NCBI GenBank assembly: GCA_910579155.1
Contig: CAJTTS010000011.1
Coordinates: 1-64,000 of the forward strand
Direction: 5' to 3'
Source of the DNA: an uncultured Oscillospiraceae bacterium
GTDB lineage: Bacteria > Bacillota_A > Clostridia > Oscillospirales > Oscillospiraceae
DNA length: 64,000 bases
Made by a program: the position numbers and the translations under genes. The stretch's first letter is position 1. Each line of letters opens with the position of its first letter. The notes under the pieces were generated by a model. The model searched no databases and was not told the origin of the DNA. It worked only from the letters and a program-made list of their open reading frames with translations. Below, piece by piece: positions 35,090-43,803 of the stretch.

Positions 35090-36080
35090 TGGTTTCAGCC
35101 TCCTTTATCGCCTTCTTGGGGGACTGGATGTGGCGCATCAGGGTAAAGGTGCCGTGCTGATAGCTGTCCAGCACCACGGAGAGCAGGAACACACCGCCGG
35201 TGACCACCTTCTGGACGTACTCGTTCACGCCGTTCAGGGTCATGCCGTTGGTGAGCATGGTGATGAGCAGGAAGCCGCCCACCGCCTTGGTGACCTTGCC
35301 CTCGCCGCCCAGCATGGACACGCCGCCGATGACCAGCGCGGACAGGACCTCCATGTCAACGGTATTGGCCGTGTTGGCGGTGCCGGACCCCATCCGGCCC
35401 AGCATCAGCAGGCCGGCGATGCTGCACATGAAACCGCAAATGGTGTAGGCCGCGATGAAAATCTTGTCGGCGTTCACGCCCGAGAGGCGGGCCGCCTCCC
35501 GGTTGCTGCCGGTAGCGAAGATCTGGCGGCCAAAATAAGTAAATTTGAACATGATGCCCATGATAATGATGACGACGGCGGCGATGATGATGGGCATGGG
35601 CATGAAACCCACCGAGCCCTGATAGAAGAACTTTAACGAATTCGGGATGCCCGAGATGGGCAGGCCGTTGCAGATGATGTAAGCCACGCCGCTGACCAGG
35701 TTAGAGATGGCGAGGGTGCCGATCATGGGGATGATCTTGGTCTTGTTGATGATGACGCCGGTGAGGAAGCCGATGACGGTGTTAATCACCACACTGATGA
35801 GAATGGCCACCCCCCAGGGCAGTCCCATATTCACCGTAAAGACGGCCAGGAGCACTGTGGTCAGGGCCACACAGGCGCCCATAGACAGATTCAGGCCGCC
35901 CACCACAATGAGGGACATCTCGCCCATGCCCAGGATGCCCATGATGCAGCTCTGGCGGAGAATGGTCAATATATTGGACGGCTTCAAAAAAGCCGGGTTG
36001 CCCATGGAAAAGATTACGGCCAGGACGACGAGAATGGCGAAGATGGAATATTCCTTCAGAAAGTTGACAAATTTTTTCAT
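35082..36080 (-). CDS. Ribose-type ABC transporter permease (RbsC-like)
   Basis: A 332-residue membrane subunit of the CUT2 class with about eight to ten helices. Family segments include GNPAFLKPSNILTILRQ, GGLNLSMGACVALT, TGSNREAARLSGVN and VLSALVIGGVSMLGGEGK. It pairs with the duplicated-domain ATPase upstream. The ligand is unknown; RbsC-like proteins carry ribose, xylose, polyols or other small molecules. It follows the ATPase gene by 19 bp. Confidence 0.93.
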   Translation of the reverse strand: MKKFVNFLKEYSIFAILVVLAVIFSMGNPAFLKPSNILTILRQSCIMGILGMGEMSLIVVGGLNLSMGACVALTTVLLAVFTVNMGLPWGVAILISVVINTVIGFLTGVIINKTKIIPMIGTLAISNLVSGVAYIICNGLPISGIPNSLKFFYQGSVGFMPMPIIIAAVVIIIMGIMFKFTYFGRQIFATGSNREAARLSGVNADKIFIAAYTICGFMCSIAGLLMLGRMGSGTANTANTVDMEVLSALVIGGVSMLGGEGKVTKAVGGFLLITMLTNGMTLNGVNEYVQKVVTGGVFLLSVVLDSYQHGTFTLMRHIQSPKKAIKEAETNG

Positions 36081-36099
36081 GGAACGGCTCCCCCTGTCT

Positions 36100-37584
36100 T
36101 TATTCGCCGGAGGCGATCTTCAAAATCGTCTCCTGGGTATATTCGGCGTGCTCCAGCTTGCCCCGCAGCTCCCCCTCGTAGAGGATGAGCATCCGGTCGG
36201 TGATGCCGATGATCTCCTCCATGTCCGAGGAGATCACGATGATCCCCTTGCCCTGAGCGGCCAGGTCGTTGATGATGTTGTAAATTTCCTGCTTGGCCCC
36301 CACGTCCACGCCCCGGGTAGGCTCGTCCAGGATGAGGACCTGGCAATTGTTGGCCAGCCACTTGCCCAAGACCACCTTCTGCTGGTTACCGCCGGACAGG
36401 TTCCCGGCCAGTTGCTGGGCCGAGGGGGTTTTGATCCGCAGAGCCTCGATCTGACCGGCGGCCGCCTCCTTCTCCTGTTTGGCGTCCACAAAGCCCATTT
36501 TGTTGGAGATCCTTTTCAGGATGGGAACCACAATGTTCTCCTGAATGTTCATCCGCAGGATGGCCCCATGGAGCTTCCGGTCCTCGGGCACCATGCCGAT
36601 GCCGTACCTTACCGCGTCCTCGGGGGAGTTGACCTCGATCTTCTCCCCGTTTAAGTAGATCTCGCCGCAGTCCTTCAGCTTGGCGCCGAAAATAAGCTGG
36701 GCGTATTCGGTCCGCCCGGCGCCCACCAGGCCGCCCAACCCCAGCACCTCGCCCTTGTGAAGCTGGAGGGAGAAGGGCTTGACCCCGTTGCCCCCCAAGT
36801 CCCGGGTCTCCAGCAACACCTCGTCGGTCTCGGTGCTGCGCTGGTCAAATTCCTTTTTCAGCTCCCGGCCCACCATGTGGGCGATGAGCTGGTCCTTGGT
36901 GACCTCCCCGATGTCCTTGGTGGTCACATAGCAGCCGTCCCGCATGACGGTGACCCGGTCGGCCACCTGGTAGAGCTCGTCCAACCGATGGGAGATATAG
37001 ATGATGGTGGCGCCGTTGGCCTTCATCTCCTGGATGATCCGGAACAGCACCTCCACCTCCCGCTCGGTGAGGGGGGCGGTGGGCTCGTCCATAATGACCA
37101 GCCTGGCGTTTTTGGACACCGTCTTGGCAATCTCCACCAACTGGCGGTAGGCGGTGGACAGGTCGCGGACCAGGGTTCCCGCCTTCAGCCCCTCCACCTT
37201 GAACTGGTCCAGGATTTCCTGGGCCTTCTTGTTCATCAGCGCCTCGTTCTGGAACAGGCCGGGCGTCAGCCGCTGGCCTAGAAACAGGTTTTCCGCGATG
37301 CTCAGCGTAGGGCACAGGTTGAATTCCTGATAGATGACCCCGATGCCGATCTCGGTGGAGAGGGCGGGAGTCAGCGTGGAATATTCCTTCCCCTCGAATA
37401 CAATCGTACCGCTATCCGGCTCGATGGCCCCGGCGATAGATTTAATCAGGGTGGACTTGCCGGCTCCGTTCTCCCCCACCAGCGCGTGGCACTCGCCCCG
37501 CCGGACCTCCAGGGAGAAATTATCTAAGGCCACCACGCCGGGATACGTCTTGGTCAGGTTGTGGATCTCCAGAATATGTTCCAT
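36100..37584 (-). CDS. Ribose-type ABC transporter ATPase with two nucleotide-binding domains (RbsA-like)
   Basis: A 494-residue protein with two ATPase domains. The first has Walker A GENGAGKSTL near residue 36 and Walker B VIMDEPTAPL. The second has the degenerate Walker A GLVGAGRTE, the signature LSGGNQQKVVLGKWL and Walker B LILDEPTRGVDVG. This asymmetry is normal for CUT2 importers. The frame runs upstream to 37653, but GGGAGGT lies 7 nt before the ATG at 37584 (MEHILEIHN). It drives uptake with the RbsC-like permease and the lipoprotein at 37682. Confidence 0.94.
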   Translation of the reverse strand: MEHILEIHNLTKTYPGVVALDNFSLEVRRGECHALVGENGAGKSTLIKSIAGAIEPDSGTIVFEGKEYSTLTPALSTEIGIGVIYQEFNLCPTLSIAENLFLGQRLTPGLFQNEALMNKKAQEILDQFKVEGLKAGTLVRDLSTAYRQLVEIAKTVSKNARLVIMDEPTAPLTEREVEVLFRIIQEMKANGATIIYISHRLDELYQVADRVTVMRDGCYVTTKDIGEVTKDQLIAHMVGRELKKEFDQRSTETDEVLLETRDLGGNGVKPFSLQLHKGEVLGLGGLVGAGRTEYAQLIFGAKLKDCGEIYLNGEKIEVNSPEDAVRYGIGMVPEDRKLHGAILRMNIQENIVVPILKRISNKMGFVDAKQEKEAAAGQIEALRIKTPSAQQLAGNLSGGNQQKVVLGKWLANNCQVLILDEPTRGVDVGAKQEIYNIINDLAAQGKGIIVISSDMEEIIGITDRMLILYEGELRGKLEHAEYTQETILKIASGE

Positions 37585-37606
37585 AGAAGGACCTCCCTTT
37601 TTTGCG

Positions 37607-37645
37607 CAGGGCGGACGCTGCCGGCGATCCGGCCGCGTCCGCCCT
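37607..37645 (-). other. Intercistronic hairpin after the binding-protein gene
   Basis: A 12-bp perfect outer stem (CAGGGCGGACGC/GCGTCCGCCCTG) with an inner CCGG/CCGG stem separates the binding-protein stop from the ATPase start. The - strand continues with CGCAAAAAAGGGAGG, so it is not a terminator. It likely protects the upstream binding-protein message. Confidence 0.65.
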
Positions 37646-37681
37646 GTTGTCATTTGCTCACGGATTCAATTGTCTTCCGGA

Positions 37682-38713
37682 TTAGGATTGCATCCACTCT
37701 TCCACGTTGTCCTTGGTGATGAGCACGAAGTCGCCCCAGTGGTCGCCCTTGGCGCTCTCATCGCCCTGGGCCAGGCCGATGGCGATGTCGATGAAGTCGG
37801 GGGCCAGCCGGACCAGGCCGGTGTTAATGGTGCCCTTGTAGATGCCGCCCTCCGCAATGGCCTCCAGGGCCTCGGGGTCGGAGTCGCAGCCGAACAGGCC
37901 CAGGGTGGCGGGATCGCCGTAATTGGCCGCCTGGAACGCCTGGTAGACGCCGCACAGGCCGGAGTCGTTGATGGCGCAGACCAGGTTCAGGTCATAGCCG
38001 CACTGGATGAAGTTCTCGCCGGCGGTGACACCGTTGTCAATCATGCCGCCCGGGGCCTCCACAACCCATTCCACCTTGCACTTGGCCAGCTCGTTGACGG
38101 CATCCAGGTAGCCCTGCTCGCGGGTCACCAGGAAGTCGGCCTGGGGATAGTTGTTGCTGGCGGCGTAGATGGTGTCGTCCTCGGAGAAGGTCTCGTTGAT
38201 CCATTCGGCGGCGTTCTGGCCGATGGCGTAGCCCAGCGCGTAGTTCTCCCAGCCGTAATAGGCGTCGTCGCCCTCCATCTTGGTGTCGTAGGAGAACCAG
38301 GGGATGCCGGCGGCCTGGCAGTTCTTCATGGTATCTTGAAAGGTATCTCCTGTAGTGTGTACGATGAGGCAGTCAACACCCATAGCGATGTAGTTGTCGC
38401 AGGCGGTCAACTGGTCGGTGGTCTCCTGGGTGGCAGTGTACACAAAGTTGACGCCGATCTCGTCGCAGTATTTCTGCATGGCGGTGACCTGGTCGCGGAA
38501 GATCTGGGTGGTCAGGTCGCTGGTGACATAGGCGATGGTGATGTCGCTGAGCTCCTTCTTCCCGCCCTGGGTGGGCGGGTTGGACTCCTCAGTCCCCTGG
38601 GACGGAGCCTGGCTGGAGTTATCTTTGTCGTCGCTGTTGGAGCAGCCGCTGAGCGCGGCGAAGGTCAGGACCAGGGTCAAGAACAGGGCGAGCAGTTTCT
38701 TACCTTTCATCAT
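37682..38713 (-). CDS. Ribose-type solute-binding lipoprotein (RbsB-like)
   Basis: A 343-residue surface lipoprotein. The signal peptide ends in the lipobox ALSGC (Cys about residue 25), followed by an Asn/Ser/Gly linker. The body is a periplasmic-binding-protein type 1 fold: DITIAYVTSDLTTQIFRD, MGVDCLIVHTTGD, NDSGLCGVYQAFQ and LFGCDSDPEALEAI are the two-lobe hinge and ligand regions. GGAGGT precedes the double ATG. It is the first gene of the operon, with a strong promoter and an operator candidate directly upstream. Confidence 0.93.
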   Translation of the reverse strand: MMKGKKLLALFLTLVLTFAALSGCSNSDDKDNSSQAPSQGTEESNPPTQGGKKELSDITIAYVTSDLTTQIFRDQVTAMQKYCDEIGVNFVYTATQETTDQLTACDNYIAMGVDCLIVHTTGDTFQDTMKNCQAAGIPWFSYDTKMEGDDAYYGWENYALGYAIGQNAAEWINETFSEDDTIYAASNNYPQADFLVTREQGYLDAVNELAKCKVEWVVEAPGGMIDNGVTAGENFIQCGYDLNLVCAINDSGLCGVYQAFQAANYGDPATLGLFGCDSDPEALEAIAEGGIYKGTINTGLVRLAPDFIDIAIGLAQGDESAKGDHWGDFVLITKDNVEEWMQS

Positions 38714-38773
38714 TCATTACCTCCATTTTTGTTTTGTGGGACTGTGCAAAATGCTCCGCTTCTTTCTTAACTC

Positions 38774-38796
38774 GTTTATAAATTGATTTTATAAAC
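38774..38796 (-). promoter_or_regulatory. Operator candidate downstream of the importer promoter
   Basis: A perfect inverted repeat, GTTTATAAA-5 bp-TTTATAAAC, lies between the -10 box and the gene start, where a bound repressor would block elongation or initiation. A related 23-bp site lies at the same relative place before the ROK gene (40116-40138; 16 of 23 positions match). Confidence 0.8.
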
Positions 38797-38805
38797 TGCA
38801 TTATT

Positions 38806-38834
38806 TATATAACACTTTCCACAAAAAAAGTCAA
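38806..38834 (-). promoter_or_regulatory. Promoter of the ribose-type importer operon
   Basis: On the - strand TTGACT (38829-38834) and TATATA (38806-38811) are separated by exactly 17 bp. Surrounding DNA is strongly AT-rich. Confidence 0.8.
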
Positions 38835-38899
38835 TAGTATAATCCATTTTTCAGAGAAACGCTAAATTCGCTCTGCGGATTTTGTGCAAATTAGACAAA

Positions 38900-38923
38900 G
38901 AGCGAGGGCTTTAGCCCCCGCTC
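38900..38923 (-). terminator. Terminator of the ROK regulator gene
   Basis: On the - strand GAGCGGGGGC, a TAA loop and GCCCTCGCTC form a 10-bp stem with one mismatch, followed by TTTGTCTAATTT. It separates the regulator transcript from the importer promoter downstream. Confidence 0.75.
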
Positions 38924-38952
38924 CCAATGGTTTCTCCAATTTGATTCGCGCC

Positions 38953-40077
38953 CTACAGGCTCTCGATCCGCTGCTCCAGGAAGTACATGGCTCCCCCCGT
39001 GGCGGCCGCCTCCTCTTTCCTGCGGCAAATCCGTATATTCGGATCGTCCTGGCCAAAGATGTCCAGATTGGCCACCTTCTGCTTCAATTTCGGCAGGTAA
39101 GGCTTTAAGTAATTGCCCACATAACCCCCCAGGATCACGGGCAGATCGCTGACCATGATGGTGTTGCAAAGCAGCATGGCCAGCATATCCAGGTACTCGT
39201 CAAAGGCGGCGGCCGCCTCCCCGTCCCCCTGTTCCACCAGCTCGAAAAACTTTGCCAGGTCGCCCCCCGCCTTTTCGGCCAGGAGCCAGGCCGCCCCATA
39301 AGCGTCATAGTGCCCCGCCTGACCGCAGTAGCACCGCCGCCCGCCTGGGACCACGCAGATATGGCCCAGCTCTCCGCTGCGGTTGTTGTCCCCCTCCACG
39401 ATCTGTTTGTGGATCACGATGGCCCCGCCCACGGTGTTGCTGAGGGAGAGGAAGAAGAAGCTGTCGGGGGCGTCGTCGGCATAGCACTCCACCATGCAGG
39501 CGGCGGTGGCGTCATTAAAATAGCGGACCGGGCACGGGAAGCATTTGTCGCCAATCAGCTCCATCGGCTCGGTCACACGCAGCGCGTGAGATACCAGCAG
39601 CGACCTCTGATCCACACTCACAATACCGGGGAGGGAAATCCCCACCCCCAGCAGATCATCCTTGCCTACCCCATTCTGGGCCAGAAAGCGCTCCGCCTCG
39701 GACCTGAGCTTGGCGCGGGACTCCTTTCCGACGGAGAACAGCGCGTAGAACCGCTCGTGAGCTACCACGCCCTCCGCCAGGTCCACGATGGCAAACCCCA
39801 TATGGTGGGCGGTGATATCAATTCCCAGGGCGCGCCACTTCCCCGGCGCCACCCGGACCGACACCGGCCGGCGCCCCCCTACCGACGCAGCCCTCCCGGT
39901 CTCCTCCACATAGCCCGCCTTGATGAGCTCCTCCACAATCTGCCCCACTGTGGGCAGGCTCAGCCGCAGGGCAACCGCCAGCTCGGGCTTGGTGGTCTCC
40001 CCCATCCGGATCATCTGACGCAAAACGGCGGATTTGTTTCTTCTCTTAATCTCAGAGCTGCTGTTTCGCCGCGTCAT
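38953..40077 (-). CDS. ROK-family transcriptional repressor (XylR/NagC type)
   Basis: A 374-residue regulator. The N-terminal winged helix-turn-helix (ETTKPELAVALRLSLPTVGQ, then IVEELIKAGYVEE) spans about residues 25-70. The ROK sugar-binding domain follows, with the zinc motif GHICVVPGGRRCYCGQAGH, where the last Cys of the usual pattern is replaced by His. The frame is open to 40098, but AGAGG lies about 9 nt before the ATG at 40077 (MTRRNSSSEIKRR). It probably represses the adjacent importer operon and itself through the two similar palindromes, with a sugar as inducer. Confidence 0.92.
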   Translation of the reverse strand: MTRRNSSSEIKRRNKSAVLRQMIRMGETTKPELAVALRLSLPTVGQIVEELIKAGYVEETGRAASVGGRRPVSVRVAPGKWRALGIDITAHHMGFAIVDLAEGVVAHERFYALFSVGKESRAKLRSEAERFLAQNGVGKDDLLGVGISLPGIVSVDQRSLLVSHALRVTEPMELIGDKCFPCPVRYFNDATAACMVECYADDAPDSFFFLSLSNTVGGAIVIHKQIVEGDNNRSGELGHICVVPGGRRCYCGQAGHYDAYGAAWLLAEKAGGDLAKFFELVEQGDGEAAAAFDEYLDMLAMLLCNTIMVSDLPVILGGYVGNYLKPYLPKLKQKVANLDIFGQDDPNIRICRRKEEAAATGGAMYFLEQRIESL

Positions 40078-40115
40078 AACAATATCCTCTTTTCCCATTG
40101 CATCTGTTGCACCCA

Positions 40116-40138
40116 GTTTAATAAACTATTTTATGATC
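40116..40138 (-). promoter_or_regulatory. Operator candidate for ROK autoregulation
   Basis: An imperfect 23-bp palindrome begins GTTTAATAA and ends TTTATGATC on the + strand. It has the same length and position relative to the promoter as the perfect site at 38774-38796. Confidence 0.6.
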
Positions 40139-40145
40139 TATGTCG

Positions 40146-40174
40146 ATTATAACAGAGCGCCATTTTAATTGCAA
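40146..40174 (-). promoter_or_regulatory. Promoter of the ROK regulator gene
   Basis: On the - strand TTGCAA (40169-40174) and a perfect TATAAT (40146-40151) are 17 bp apart. Transcription would start within or next to the operator candidate at 40116-40138. Confidence 0.8.
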
Positions 40175-40280
40175 GGATATTTTGTTAATTTTTTGGCGAA
40201 TTTTCCCGAGAGGGCCCTCCTGCGGCCTCAGGCCCTCCCGGCCGCTCAGCCCCGGCGCGGCGGGCCGCCGGACTATAGAT

Positions 40281-40316
40281 TTTGAACCGCGCCACCAACC
40301 GATGGCGCGGTTCAAA
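40281..40316. repeat. Perfect 14-bp inverted repeat
   Basis: The arms 40281-40294 and 40303-40316 are exact complements around an 8-nt loop, between the end of the DUF5107 gene and the ROK promoter. Neither strand has a T-run after it. It is the only candidate to end the 3.3-kb DUF5107 transcript, so it may be a non-canonical terminator or 3' stabiliser. Confidence 0.6.
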
Positions 40317-40358
40317 GCTCAGCGCGGCCTGGTCAACCGTCTCCCGGCATCCGGGCCG

Positions 40359-43300
40359 TCAGCCGCACATATTCCGATAGCGGATGGCGTTCTGGTGGGT
40401 GGGTTCCAGACGGATCGTCTCGGCGAAAGCCTCCGCAGCGGCGGGGCGCTCCCCCAGTCCCATCCGGGCCAGGCCGATGAGGTAGTGGCAGTGGGCCCGG
40501 TTCTTTTTGTCCAGGTCGTCGTCAAAGATCAGAAAGTCGGGGAGGGACACCGCGAAATAGCTCACCCGCATGTGGTCGAACATGTGCCGCTCGCCGTAGT
40601 CCAGCAGCTTGTTGAACCGGGCCTTGGCCTCCACCGGCCTGCCCAGCTTCTCCAGCGCCAGGCCCTGGAAACAGATCATATCGGCGGGCTGGTCGTTGTA
40701 GTACATCATCCCGGCTGGCTCGTCGGTCCCCACGGCGGCACGCCCGAAGCAGGCCTCCGCCCCCGGCCGGTCGCCCAGCCGCTCCTTCACCAGTCCCAGG
40801 TAATAATTCACGTGGTTGTCCTTGGTGCCCTCCAGCTTGCCCTCGCCCAGATTTTCCGGGTAGGACGCGGTGCGCAGCAGGTAGCCCTCCGCCTGCTCCC
40901 AGCGGCCCGCCGCCATAGCCTCCCGGGCCAGCTCCACCAGGGCGGTGGTGTACTGGGTGGTCACCTTGCCCTCGCCGCCCTCCCAGGGGTGGAAGCGGTT
41001 GGCCATGATGAAGTCATACGCCTCGCCGTACCGGCCCAGCAGGTTCAGCAGGGTGGCGTACTCGATTTTTAAATCGTCCCGCTGCATAAACACGTCCCGG
41101 TTGGCCTCGTACCGAGCCAGCCGCTCCTCCACGGGCATCTCCAACTTTTTGTACAACTGGTCCAGCTCCAGGAACACCCGGGCGTCCCTGGGGTCCAGCG
41201 CCCAGGCCCGCTCCATGGCCTCTCTGGCCGCGGCGCCGTCATGCCGTTCGTTGTAATAGGCCAGGGCCAGGTTCCGCCACACGGTGGGGAACTCGGGATC
41301 CAGCCGGGCGGACTGCTCCCAATTCTCTGTGGCCGCCTCATACTGGAGCTTGTCGTACAGCAGGCAGCCCAGGTAATAGCGAGCCCTGGCGGGGCCGGCG
41401 GCGCGGACCCTGGCGTGCTCCAGCACGATCAGGTCCTCCAGTTTGTTGGGGAAGCAGTAATCTGCGGGGCAGCGCTCCGCCCGGTCCAGCGCCTGGGCGT
41501 CGTCCCGTCCCAGCTTCGCCTGGTAATACGCCTTGTAATAGTACAGCATGGGCCATGGCTTATCGCACAGTTCCAGCGTATCTAAGGCCTCCTCATAAGC
41601 GCCGAACTCGGCGTAGTCCCGGGCGATACGCAGCCAGGTCTCATGGAAGTCCCGGGCCAGTTCCCTGACCGCCTCCGGCCGCTCCCCGTCCAGCCGGGAC
41701 CGCTCCAGCAGGGACAGGTAGTCGAAGGGATCGACGGCCAGGTTGTCGGCGATCCACGCCCGGGCCTCTTCCCCCCGGCCCAGCCTGCGCAGCAGATACG
41801 CTTTCAGCCCCCTTGCCTTCACATTGTGCCGGTTCTTCACCAGGCCCTTTTCCGTCAGCTCCAGCGCCTCGCCCCAATTCTCCCGGACCGCCTCGATACA
41901 GCCCAGGTAGTAGAAGCCCATCTCCTGCTGCTCATTGGACCAGGTGGCTTTATAGAAGGCATCGAAAGCCTCGTCCAATCTCCCCTGATAAAACAGCGCC
42001 AGACCCAGGTTGTAATAGGGCTCCGAGTTGTAGGGGTTGGGGTTCTTCCAGGTACACCGCTCCAGCGCCTTCCGGAAATGCTTCTCCGCCCGGGCAAACT
42101 GCCCCCGGCGCAGCAGCAGTGAGCCGTAGGCATTATTGAGCCGGATATCCCCCGGGTCCCGTTTCAGCCCCTCCAGGTAATAGGGGTCCGGGCGGTAGGT
42201 GGCGTGGCGGTACTGCTCGATGTGCAGTCCGGTGAGATAGAGCTCCTCGCACGTCATGATCTCCTCCGGGTCCTTGGACGCCTGGGCCGGGTCGGGCAGC
42301 TTGGGGATTTCCCGCTTCAGCGGAGTGTAGGAGACCAGCTCCCGCGCCCCGTCCAGCACCTTCAGCGTCAGCCGGGTGTCGTCCTCCACAGCGGCGTCCA
42401 CCGTCTTTTGATAGGTCTGCACCGGGGACAGCGCCGCCGCCTCGTCCAGCAGCACCCTGCCGCCGTCGGTGAGCCGGATGCGGGCATGGGGATATTCCCC
42501 GCTGGCGTAAACCGTCACGGTGACGCCGTCCGCCCCGGTCTCCAGGTTCACCACCGCGTCGATGGTGGCGTTCTTCACCGCCCCCACCGCCTTGTAGGGC
42601 ATGAAATACTGGGTAAAGGTTTTCTCCTCAAAGGGCTTGAGCCAGGTGAAGTCAGGCTGGTTGTCGGTGTACACCCCGGTCATCAGCTCCACATAGGGGC
42701 CGTCCTCGTCGGTGAGGTTGCGGTCCCAGGCCTTGCCAAAGTCGCCGCAGCCCCAGGTCCACTGTTTCTTGCCCGGAGAGATGTGATGGTCGGCCACGTG
42801 GAGGATGCCCGCCTGTTTCCCATAGTCATAACCGCCCACGAAGTTGAACTCGCTCTTCTCCGCCATGTAGGAGGTGGGCACAGGGATATTTTTGTACCGG
42901 GAGATATCCACCCCCGCGCTGTAATCGTGCTTGTAGTACTCCCCCGTGGCGATGGGGAACCGGGACACGTCCCGCTTGCCGTGGTCCATCACCGCGTGGA
43001 CGTCGGGGGGGAAGATGGACTGTGTATTCTCGTTGACGGGGACGGCGGGGTTGGCCCACCACAGGAAGGTCTGGGGCAGGGGGGTGGGGTTGTAGAGCTG
43101 GCCCCTGATCTCAATGTACGCCCTGCCGGGACGCAGGGTAAAGCCGGCCTCGCCCCGGGTTCCGTACATCTGGTCCACGTCGGACACCCGGCAGGTCTTG
43201 GAGCCGTCCGGGTTGTCGATGAGCAGGTAGTCCACCGGGGAGAAGGTGGTGGGCCTGTGGTGCTGGGGCCAGTTGAACTCAATGCCGCCGCTGATCCACG

Positions 43301-43625
43301 GCCCGCACAGGCCCACCAGCGCGGGCTTGATGACATGGTTATAGTACACAAAGTCGTAATCGTTGGTCTTGTCATAGGCCCGCTGGATGCGCCCGCCCAG
43401 CTCTGGCAGGATCATCACCTTCAAATACTCGTTCTCTAGCCACACCGCCTGATAGGCCTTATCCGTCTTTGTGTCGGACACGGCGTCGATGGTGGGGTAG
43501 GGATACACCTTTCCTGAGCTGCCCTGATACACCCGGCTCTCCAGGAACATGGGATTCTTGTCCGCCTCGCCGATCTCATAGGTGGGGAGCACAATCCGTT
43601 CTTCCCAAATCCTCACGTCGTCCAT
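40359..43625 (-). CDS. Large DUF5107 protein with C-terminal TPR repeats
   Basis: A 1088-residue protein without signal peptide. The N-terminal about 380 residues match DUF5107, which looks like a galactose-mutarotase-type beta-sandwich (VMILPELGGRIQRAYD resembles the aldose-epimerase strand; WISGGIEFNWPQHH is a family signature). A linker beta-domain follows (about 380-450), then a helical superhelix of tetratricopeptide repeats to the end (for example PYYNLGLALFYQGRLDEAFD). The sugar-active fold and the divergent AraC regulator suggest a role in glycan metabolism, but no reaction is established to my knowledge. Its size and fused TPR region imply a protein partner. Confidence 0.9.
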   Translation of the reverse strand: MDDVRIWEERIVLPTYEIGEADKNPMFLESRVYQGSSGKVYPYPTIDAVSDTKTDKAYQAVWLENEYLKVMILPELGGRIQRAYDKTNDYDFVYYNHVIKPALVGLCGPWISGGIEFNWPQHHRPTTFSPVDYLLIDNPDGSKTCRVSDVDQMYGTRGEAGFTLRPGRAYIEIRGQLYNPTPLPQTFLWWANPAVPVNENTQSIFPPDVHAVMDHGKRDVSRFPIATGEYYKHDYSAGVDISRYKNIPVPTSYMAEKSEFNFVGGYDYGKQAGILHVADHHISPGKKQWTWGCGDFGKAWDRNLTDEDGPYVELMTGVYTDNQPDFTWLKPFEEKTFTQYFMPYKAVGAVKNATIDAVVNLETGADGVTVTVYASGEYPHARIRLTDGGRVLLDEAAALSPVQTYQKTVDAAVEDDTRLTLKVLDGARELVSYTPLKREIPKLPDPAQASKDPEEIMTCEELYLTGLHIEQYRHATYRPDPYYLEGLKRDPGDIRLNNAYGSLLLRRGQFARAEKHFRKALERCTWKNPNPYNSEPYYNLGLALFYQGRLDEAFDAFYKATWSNEQQEMGFYYLGCIEAVRENWGEALELTEKGLVKNRHNVKARGLKAYLLRRLGRGEEARAWIADNLAVDPFDYLSLLERSRLDGERPEAVRELARDFHETWLRIARDYAEFGAYEEALDTLELCDKPWPMLYYYKAYYQAKLGRDDAQALDRAERCPADYCFPNKLEDLIVLEHARVRAAGPARARYYLGCLLYDKLQYEAATENWEQSARLDPEFPTVWRNLALAYYNERHDGAAAREAMERAWALDPRDARVFLELDQLYKKLEMPVEERLARYEANRDVFMQRDDLKIEYATLLNLLGRYGEAYDFIMANRFHPWEGGEGKVTTQYTTALVELAREAMAAGRWEQAEGYLLRTASYPENLGEGKLEGTKDNHVNYYLGLVKERLGDRPGAEACFGRAAVGTDEPAGMMYYNDQPADMICFQGLALEKLGRPVEAKARFNKLLDYGERHMFDHMRVSYFAVSLPDFLIFDDDLDKKNRAHCHYLIGLARMGLGERPAAAEAFAETIRLEPTHQNAIRYRNMCG

Positions 43626-43667
43626 TTCTGATACCTCCTGAACACAAATTTCTTATTTCTGTCATCA

Positions 43668-43696
43668 AGAATACCCGATCCGTCCGGAAAACGCAA
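43668..43696 (-). promoter_or_regulatory. Candidate promoter of the DUF5107 gene
   Basis: On the - strand TTGCGT (43691-43696) and TATTCT (43668-43673) are 17 bp apart, about 43 bp before the gene start. Both boxes are moderate, consistent with activation by the divergent AraC regulator. Confidence 0.5.
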
Positions 43697-43740
43697 TCCT
43701 TTTGGTTGCCAACACGTTTCGAAAAATTGCCCTTACTTTC

Positions 43741-43769
43741 TTGACCGGGCGCGTTCCCTCCTCTATAAT
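43741..43769 (+). promoter_or_regulatory. Promoter of the AraC regulator gene
   Basis: TTGACC (43741-43746) and a perfect TATAAT (43764-43769) with 17-bp spacing. Because this lies downstream of an in-frame ATG at 43702, it also supports the later start at 43804. Confidence 0.8.
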
Positions 43770-43803
43770 GGAATCAGATTTGAACAAGCAGGAGGGGCTG
43801 TAT

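Noticed and set aside
43702..43803. N-terminal extension of the AraC regulator at 43804
   Set aside because: A TTGACC-17-TATAAT promoter lies inside this stretch, so it is upstream of the transcript start.
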